The position numbers and the translations under genes were made by a program. From assembly GCA_964475985.1 (NCBI GenBank), contig CAYYYP010000001.1, positions 137,971 to 201,970 of the forward strand: a DNA stretch of 64,000 nt, written 5' to 3'. The notes below the pieces were generated by a model that was given only the letters and a program-made list of their open reading frames with translations, had not been told where the DNA came from and did no database searches. Each line of letters starts with the position of its first letter. Position 1 is the stretch's first letter. Below, in pieces: positions 58,800 through 64,000 of this stretch. The stretch comes from CAYYYP01 sp964475985. GTDB lineage: Bacteria > Bdellovibrionota > UBA1018 > CAYHWW01.

Positions 58800-59381
58800 T
58801 TAACTTTGGGTCCGCTTCTGCACACGCTCCAGAAGTTCTTGTGCACGAAACAAACGATGTAACCTTTGTTTCTGGGAAGACTCTTGATGGGAGACCATCA
58901 CTTGAAATTTCGGAGGTGTTTGCAATAAATTTTGCGATGAGCGCAGAAGCCCACCTGACTCGTAGAGTTGGGTTTCAAGTTCCCGAACGATTTCGGCAAC
59001 CTCTTTGTCGTAGGGCGAAAGATAAAGAAGAATTTTATACGCCGCAAGGGCGCGGTCCACATTGGCAAGGGCCAGATGTGATTCGGCAAACAAACGCCCG
59101 GCCACTAAGTTATCAGGCGCAGCCGTTACGACGCTATCTAGAACTTCAATCACTTTTTGAAATTTCTTCTGATCAAAAAGCGCCCGAGCCAAAGCCACTT
59201 TACCGCCGATGAAATCCGGATGGTGGACTAAACCCTCATGACAAATTTCAATGGCCTGCTCCACCAGGCCAGCCTTACGATAGGCTTCGGCCAAGGGCGC
59301 AAAAATCCGTGAAGTTGGATCGTCTTGGTAAATTTTTAAGTACTTTAATAGTACGGAAGAATAGGCAGGGGCTGAACTCAT
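58800..59381 (-). CDS. TPR-repeat protein translated with pilQ
   Basis: About three TPR units are visible: PLAEAYRKAGLVEQAIEICHEGLVHHP, ARALFDQKKFQKVIEVLDSVV and AESHLALANVDRALAAYKILLYLSP, followed by a charged C-terminal helix. There is no signal peptide, so it is probably cytoplasmic. Its ATG overlaps the pilQ stop by 4 bases. It may be a pilus accessory protein, but it lacks the lipobox of Tgl/PilW pilotins. It precedes efp by 53 bases. Confidence 0.75.
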   Translation of the reverse strand: MSSAPAYSSVLLKYLKIYQDDPTSRIFAPLAEAYRKAGLVEQAIEICHEGLVHHPDFIGGKVALARALFDQKKFQKVIEVLDSVVTAAPDNLVAGRLFAESHLALANVDRALAAYKILLYLSPYDKEVAEIVRELETQLYESGGLLRSSQNLLQTPPKFQVMVSHQESSQKQRLHRLFRAQELLERVQKRTQS

Positions 59382-61288
59382 GTTCGCAAACCGGATTCCT
59401 TTTCATTCAGCACTCTAGGAGAAATGAAAATAAAGAGTTCCGTTTTTTCTACGAAATCACTTTTAGATCCGAACAGTACACCAAGCACCGGGATGTCACG
59501 CAAGAACGGGATTCCGGCCTCTTCGTGAACCACGTTTGAATTGTAAACGCCGCCCAACACCAACGTGGAGCCCGAGTCCACAAGTACGTTCGTATTGACG
59601 GAACTTGTATTAAACGTTGCCTGTGTCGTACTGCCGCTGGTGGTTGGAGTAGTCTGACTGAACTGAATGCGTAAGTTGATTCCCCCATCGTTGGTCACTT
59701 GTGGCTCTACGGATAAGTTTAAAACCGCTTGTACGGTTTGATACCCGCCGGCCGTTCCGACTCCCCCGGAAGTTGCAAGAAGCACCGTTTGACCGCTTTG
59801 GATTTGCGCCGTCTGGCGATTTTGGGTCACAACACGAGGGCTTGCAATGACTTTTGATTCTCGGTCGGTGGCAGTGATGGAAATCAAAGCCTGTAAATCA
59901 GGCAGTCCGGGAATGATGGCAGCCTTAGGCGAAAAGCCTAAAGCCATTCCACCCGTAACTCCAGTCAAGCCTAGGGCCGGAGGTACCGCACCCAGGGAAA
60001 TGCCTTTTGAACCACCAAACGTTGCTCCGAAATTATTATTGCCCGGATGGAAAGTGAACGTTCCGCCTTCGTTGGTCCGCGTCGTTCCATATAGGCTTCC
60101 TTCAAAGGCGCGGGCATGAACCTCGCTGACTTGAATGAATTTTCCTTCGATCAACACTTGGGGGGTTTGGGTGTCCAACTCACGGATGAGACGTTTGAAC
60201 TTTTCAATGGTGGTCGGGGTTTCACGGATCACCAGCGAATTTGTACGGCGATCAGACTCAATGGAACCGCGAACGGCCCCGGGGGCCGATGCCGGAAGCC
60301 TAGGGTCTCGCGAAAGGTAAGCCGTAAGAATTTTTTTGACGTCCGTAGGATCTGCGTAGGAAATAGGGAAAATTTTGGAAATCAGCGGCTCAGCGGCTTC
60401 GGCGGAAACTCTTGCTTGATTTTCAATGTCCCGTTCACGCTGGTATTCTTCCTGCGGCACTACCCGAAGTATGTTGGCAATTCTTTCGGCAGAAAGTTTA
60501 TTAGCTTTCAGGACAATATCTAATACCTGGTCCCAAGGCACGTCCGCTAAATCAAGGCTCATCTTACCCTTAACGGTATCGGCCAGGATGATGTTAAATT
60601 CGCTGGCGTTAGCGATGATGCGGAAGATGTCCTGAAGGTCGGCGTCCTTCATCTGAATGGAAACTTTTGAACCAACATATTTTTTATTGCTTTGGGCCTC
60701 GACGAAAGACTCAAGGGTATCGGCGTGCGATGCCACGTTTGAAGTTTCAACAGAAACTGAAACCGCATCCGAATTGCTTGCACTCGTAGGTTTAGCCGCT
60801 TCGGTAGAGGTTGATGCATCCGAAGCATCCGCGCCGGCCGATGCCGTTGTCGAAGCACTCGATTGATCTTCACCCGTAGCGTCCACTAATGCAACGATTT
60901 TGGTGCCTTCTTGCGTCACCTCGACATCGCCGGGGTTTTTCATTTGCAGAACAATGCGTGTATCGGTGCCATTATCTTTCTGCCTTGCGCTGATCAGAGC
61001 AAGCTTGGTGGCGAACTGCGATGCATCCGTGGTTCGGGCAAACTGCAGAGGAATTGTGGTGTCTTTGATATCAATGATGACTTGTTTGTCGCCCTCAGAG
61101 TAAGTTTTTTCAAATTCCGTGGGCCGATCTAAAGAGATTTCCACGCGTGCCTTAGGGGAGCCCATCTTGAAGTCAACGCCCGTGATGGAAGTTGCGTAGG
61201 AGGAAGCGGCGACAAATAAAAGCGCCAGTACCGGAAGTTGCGTAACAAGCTGGATGTTAGTCTTATGATTATTGCTTTGTGGTTTCAT
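59378..61288 (-). CDS. pilQ: Type IV pilus secretin
   Basis: PilQ forms the outer-membrane channel for the pilus. The start at 61288 has AGGAGG upstream and gives a signal peptide (LLFVAASSYAT). An AMIN domain follows (about 30-115), then a Ser/Ala/Thr-rich linker, an STN/N0 domain (VSIQMKDADLQDIFRIIANASEFNIILAD), the N1 domain with RGSIESDRRTNSLVIRETP, and the secretin core ending with VLVDSGSTLVLGGVY, VPFLRDIPVLGVLFGSK and LFIFISPRVL. The linker is of low complexity and may vary. It overlaps the pilP end by 20 bases. Confidence 0.95.
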   Translation of the reverse strand: MKPQSNNHKTNIQLVTQLPVLALLFVAASSYATSITGVDFKMGSPKARVEISLDRPTEFEKTYSEGDKQVIIDIKDTTIPLQFARTTDASQFATKLALISARQKDNGTDTRIVLQMKNPGDVEVTQEGTKIVALVDATGEDQSSASTTASAGADASDASTSTEAAKPTSASNSDAVSVSVETSNVASHADTLESFVEAQSNKKYVGSKVSIQMKDADLQDIFRIIANASEFNIILADTVKGKMSLDLADVPWDQVLDIVLKANKLSAERIANILRVVPQEEYQRERDIENQARVSAEAAEPLISKIFPISYADPTDVKKILTAYLSRDPRLPASAPGAVRGSIESDRRTNSLVIRETPTTIEKFKRLIRELDTQTPQVLIEGKFIQVSEVHARAFEGSLYGTTRTNEGGTFTFHPGNNNFGATFGGSKGISLGAVPPALGLTGVTGGMALGFSPKAAIIPGLPDLQALISITATDRESKVIASPRVVTQNRQTAQIQSGQTVLLATSGGVGTAGGYQTVQAVLNLSVEPQVTNDGGINLRIQFSQTTPTTSGSTTQATFNTSSVNTNVLVDSGSTLVLGGVYNSNVVHEEAGIPFLRDIPVLGVLFGSKSDFVEKTELFIFISPRVLNEKESGLRT

Positions 61289-61850
61289 TTGGACTTCCTC
61301 CTGAAGTCTTTTCTTTTTCCGGCGGAACGCTTTTAGATTCCAATGTGGATATCGTAAGGGAGCCGCCGCGCCCAAAACCGCCCTGCAGGTTTTTCGGATC
61401 TTTCACCGGATATTTGAGGATGGAATCAAGGTCTTCATCATTGCCCAAAACATTTTGAACTTTTTCGCGCACAGTGACGCTAGTATCCCGGATCTGCCTT
61501 ACGACCCCGGATCGATTGCCAATTTTGTCGCCCACCTGAACAATATGCATTTTTTGGTTAGGCGTGCTGATGAGGGCCTTGGCTTTTTTAGGTCCCGTTA
61601 TAATGCCAACGATTTTAATTTGATCCAATGCATAACGCTGAAGCTCCGGTACGTCTGAAGCGGCCAAGCTGTCAGCGTACTTTAACGGTCTGCTAAATGG
61701 ATCACGCAGGTTCAAAGATTCCTGAGCGCTTAAAATTTCAGCGGCAGTGTCGTCTTCCTTTTTTTCCGCGCCATTCTCGGGAGCAGCAAAAACTGAAATA
61801 CTTAAACCCAAGAGCCCGAGCCCAAAAATGCCAAAGAATTTCTTTTTCAT
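61269..61850 (-). CDS. pilP: Type IV pilus assembly lipoprotein-like protein PilP
   Basis: PilP bridges PilNO and the secretin. Residues about 45-140 show the PilP fold: NLRDPFSRPL, then YALDQIKIVGIITGPKKAKALI and VQVGDKIGNRSGVVRQI. The signal sequence (IFGLGLLGLSISVFAAP) has no lipobox cysteine, unlike many PilP proteins, so it is likely cleaved by signal peptidase I. A Ser/Pro/Lys-rich tail extends past the core. It overlaps pilO by 4 bases. Confidence 0.93.
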   Translation of the reverse strand: MKKKFFGIFGLGLLGLSISVFAAPENGAEKKEDDTAAEILSAQESLNLRDPFSRPLKYADSLAASDVPELQRYALDQIKIVGIITGPKKAKALISTPNQKMHIVQVGDKIGNRSGVVRQIRDTSVTVREKVQNVLGNDEDLDSILKYPVKDPKNLQGGFGRGGSLTISTLESKSVPPEKEKTSGGSPNETTKQ

Positions 61851-62518
61851 TTCTTACGCACCTTAAGCTCCTGGATGCGTTTGAGCCCTTCGTCATTTCC
61901 TTTCATCCAATCTTGGTGAATGACGTCGTCGGCTGATGTACCTACGTATTTGTACGTAAAAAGCGTGCCCTGGCCTTCCAGCTCCACGTACTTAGATAGG
62001 GTGTTACCGAGGGGCTTGAATTCAAATTTCGCGACCCTTACGATTTGGCTCAGCCTTACGATCCGGTCAAAAAATACAAGAATTTGCACGTAGGCTCCGC
62101 GCACGGCGATATTAAATGGGACCTCAAGGTAAAAATCCGCTTTTTTATTGGCTTCCGGTTTAATGGACTTGATATTTAAGCCGATCTTTTTCGCTTCCAT
62201 GGTGATCATGCGAATGAAATTACCGATATCGATATCGGAATTTAGGCTAGACTTAGTTTCTTCAAGCTGTTTTGAAAGTGCCACAATACGCGCCCTGATG
62301 GAGTCGAGGTTTTTGAAAAAATCCTCCGCGGTGGCAAGTTTCTGTTTTGAATTGGTGAGGGAGATTTGCGCCTGGGCCAAATTCTTTCGGCGGCCGTTGA
62401 GCTCCGAATCCGGTGAATTAACGAACTGATAATAGTCCCAGGCAAAATAGCCTAAAAACGCAAAAAAAAGCGGAATCACGGGAATTCTTTGAAAAAGAAC
62501 GTCAAGACTTTGGATCAT
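61847..62518 (-). CDS. pilO: Type IV pilus inner-membrane alignment protein PilO
   Basis: A single membrane helix (IPLFFAFLGYFAWDYYQF) is followed by a coiled coil (AQAQISLTNSKQKLATAEDFFKNL) and a ferredoxin-like domain (IKPEANKKADFYLEVPFNIAVRGAYVQILVFFDRI). It pairs with PilN to form the alignment ring. The overlap with pilN and with pilP is 4 bases each. Confidence 0.94.
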   Translation of the reverse strand: MIQSLDVLFQRIPVIPLFFAFLGYFAWDYYQFVNSPDSELNGRRKNLAQAQISLTNSKQKLATAEDFFKNLDSIRARIVALSKQLEETKSSLNSDIDIGNFIRMITMEAKKIGLNIKSIKPEANKKADFYLEVPFNIAVRGAYVQILVFFDRIVRLSQIVRVAKFEFKPLGNTLSKYVELEGQGTLFTYKYVGTSADDVIHQDWMKGNDEGLKRIQELKVRKK

Positions 62519-63162
62519 TTTTGACTTCTCCTTTTCGCCGACACTTCAAAACTTTGATATTTGATGCCTTCATTCTGCACTTCAGAGATTTGCGCCAACG
62601 CAATATCCGAAAGCAGGGATGAGGAAGCCAGGCCGTTCATGAAATCACTCACCATATTATAAGACGAGGCGCCCCCCACGAACTGCACTCCTTCGTCTTT
62701 TAAACTCATTTGATTGAGCCATACTTCTTCAGGGATCATCTGCGCAATTTGCTTCATAAGGCGGGCCGGGCCGTCCCTTTGCAAAGTTAGTTTTGCAATG
62801 ATGTCGAGCTTGGTTTGAATCGTGCGCTCATCTTCTTCCAATTGTTTTTTGAGAGGCTCAAACCCTTTCACTTTCGAAAGACTTTGGGCCACCTTTTCTT
62901 GCTGCACTTCCACGGCGCGAATTTCTGCTTCAACTTCGGCAATTTTTTGGCCTTTTAAGTCCTCAAGTCCTTGGCGAATGAGGAACAAAGCGGCAACTAC
63001 GACAACCACCTTTACCAAGGCGGAGTTTCGCCAATCAAACCCAGCACCCAGGGATTCAAAACTCTGCCCAAACGTGGCGGACGAAAATATTCCCGCGGAC
63101 GCAGGTTGCGTTGAACTCGCGGTTTTGCCGGAGCGCTTTTTAGCAAGATTGATTTTAATCAC
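62515..63162 (-). CDS. pilN: Type IV pilus assembly protein PilN
   Basis: The N-terminus (MIKINLAKKRSGK) is the conserved peptide that docks into PilM. It is followed by an extended Ser/Ala stretch longer than usual, one membrane helix (ALVKVVVVVAALFLI), a coiled coil (KIAEVEAEIRAVEVQQEKVAQSL) and the periplasmic domain (IPEEVWLNQMSLKDEGVQFVGGA). It overlaps both neighbours by 4 bases. Confidence 0.94.
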   Translation of the reverse strand: MIKINLAKKRSGKTASSTQPASAGIFSSATFGQSFESLGAGFDWRNSALVKVVVVVAALFLIRQGLEDLKGQKIAEVEAEIRAVEVQQEKVAQSLSKVKGFEPLKKQLEEDERTIQTKLDIIAKLTLQRDGPARLMKQIAQMIPEEVWLNQMSLKDEGVQFVGGASSYNMVSDFMNGLASSSLLSDIALAQISEVQNEGIKYQSFEVSAKRRSQK

Positions 63163-64000
63163 TTTTCAAAACCTCTGAGGGCAAGTCCCATGGGGATGGC
63201 CGCGATGGCGGAAACATTGTTGAGATAATCTGCCGTGAAGATGGATTCATCGTAACCAACGCTTTGGAACGGATTGAGGATCTGCACCGGAATGCCGATG
63301 GCATCCTCAACTATTTTACCTAACTCGGGCAATCTTGAGCCGCCGCCCGCAAGTAAAAGATAACTTAAAGGGGAACCGTGATGGGACGCCACGTAAAAAT
63401 CTATGGAGCGCTTGATTTCGGCGGCGATATTTTCACACGCGACCCGAATCAGATCGTTCACTTCTTGGGGTACCTGGCCGTGGCCTGAGCCGTCTACTTT
63501 TAGAATTTCGGCTTCTTCAAAACTAATGTTCAAGTGCCTTTGAATTTCGGTGGTGAGGTCCCTTCCGCCCACGGCAGAATCCCGTGTAAAGGCCGGGGCG
63601 CCCGCCTGGCATATGGAAAACTTTGTACTCACGGCGCCAATGTCCGCTAACGCTACCGTATTTTCCGAATCTGAGTAATTACGCTCGTAAACATCTTGAA
63701 TCGCCAGCACGTCCACATTGCAAGTTTTGACCTGAAGGCCAGCTTCTTTCAAAACCGCGAAATAAGATTCAACCATTTGTTTTTTCGCAGCCACCAAAAG
63801 CACGTCCATCTTTCCTTCGGCGTTGGATTTGTTCACCACATGGTAGTCAAAAATAACTTCGTTGATGTCAAAGGGTATGTATTGTTCGGCTTCCCAAAGC
63901 AATGCATCCTCTAATTCTTTGGCGGGCACTGGGTCGAGCGAAATCCGCTTGATGATTACCCCAGCCCCCGAAAGGGATGTTACGATATCTTTTCCTTTGA
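63159..64000 (-). CDS. pilM: Type IV pilus assembly ATPase-like protein PilM, 5' end beyond the window
   Basis: PilM is a cytoplasmic FtsA/actin-like protein that organises PilNOP. The frame is open to the window edge, so the N-terminus is missing. Visible motifs are DALLWEAEQYIPFDINEV, VALADIGAVSTKFSICQAG (phosphate 2 region) and LLLAGGGSRLPELGKIVEDAIGIPVQILNPF (adenosine region). It is the first gene of pilMNOPQ and overlaps pilN by 4 bases. Confidence 0.93.
   Translation of the reverse strand, partial: KGKDIVTSLSGAGVIIKRISLDPVPAKELEDALLWEAEQYIPFDINEVIFDYHVVNKSNAEGKMDVLLVAAKKQMVESYFAVLKEAGLQVKTCNVDVLAIQDVYERNYSDSENTVALADIGAVSTKFSICQAGAPAFTRDSAVGGRDLTTEIQRHLNISFEEAEILKVDGSGHGQVPQEVNDLIRVACENIAAEIKRSIDFYVASHHGSPLSYLLLAGGGSRLPELGKIVEDAIGIPVQILNPFQSVGYDESIFTADYLNNVSAIAAIPMGLALRGFEK

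Noticed and set aside
1..64000. CRISPR arrays, insertion sequences, toxin-antitoxin or phage defence genes
   Set aside because: No regularly spaced repeats, transposase motifs or known defence domains were seen on either strand.

Overview
The window is a gene-dense stretch of a Gram-negative chromosome, with no insertion sequence, prophage or CRISPR array visible. It carries outer-membrane machinery (a TamA/BamA-type barrel protein, TamB, a PilQ secretin, porin-like barrels), many lipoproteins and signal peptides, a type IV pilus operon, a bactofilin, a CFI-box-CTERM protein and a carotenoid-type membrane enzyme. This mix resembles a Bdellovibrionota or other former deltaproteobacterial lineage. 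That placement is inferred from gene content; no marker search was possible.

Layout. 1-1920 (+): the end of a TPR protein and a lipoprotein joining a degenerate UshA-like phosphatase fold to four c-type heme motifs. 1958-15132 (-): a long run read from transaldolase through rpsB, tsf, frr, uppS, cdsA, rseP, tsaB, a CruF-like gene, pssA and asd to a CFI-box-CTERM protein, a repeat-bearing barrel protein and a small secreted protein. 15220-19521 (+): AlkC-type DNA glycosylase, beta carbonic anhydrase, a DUF1275 membrane protein and two small membrane genes. 19537-21081 (-): a lipoprotein with two similar halves and a clear promoter. 21211-21571: a tRNA-Leu(UAG) gene with a 65-bp direct repeat that includes its 3' end. 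21599-25405 (-): a 972-residue repeat and coiled-coil protein with an abutting partner. 25597-26711 (+): a membrane protein coupled to a bactofilin. 26659-29588 (-): a pair of M16 peptidases. 29633-32233 (+): PhnP-like hydrolase, alanine dehydrogenase, FliL-like protein. Then come a porin-like protein (-), a bifunctional penicillin-binding protein (+), a proline-rich secreted pair (-), a CHASE2 kinase with an NtrC-type regulator (+), a parvulin (-) and a DUF1704 metallopeptidase (-). Next are a 596-residue exported protein (+), an NTF2-like protein (-) and rpsI/rplM (-). 48776-64000 (-): pilMNOPQ, TPR protein, efp, accB, accC, TPR protein, tamB, tamA.

How the genes work together. The main themes are envelope building and envelope quality control. 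pssA and cdsA make phospholipid, uppS makes the undecaprenyl carrier, and the penicillin-binding protein builds peptidoglycan. asd supplies diaminopimelate precursor and accBC supplies malonyl-CoA. RseP, the parvulin and the M16 pair are envelope proteolysis and folding factors, and TamAB supports outer-membrane assembly or lipid supply. Translation genes (S2, EF-Ts, RRF, S9, L13, EF-P, tRNA-Leu) are interleaved with these.

The least explained parts are the 972-residue Thr-x-Val-x-Gly repeat protein and its partner beside the bactofilin genes, the tRNA-Leu repeat with its hairpin, the coupled CFI-box/barrel pair, the proline-rich secreted pair, and several genes that appear to be read from leaderless or near-leaderless transcripts. 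I found no single cluster I could confidently call a new defence or secretion system.
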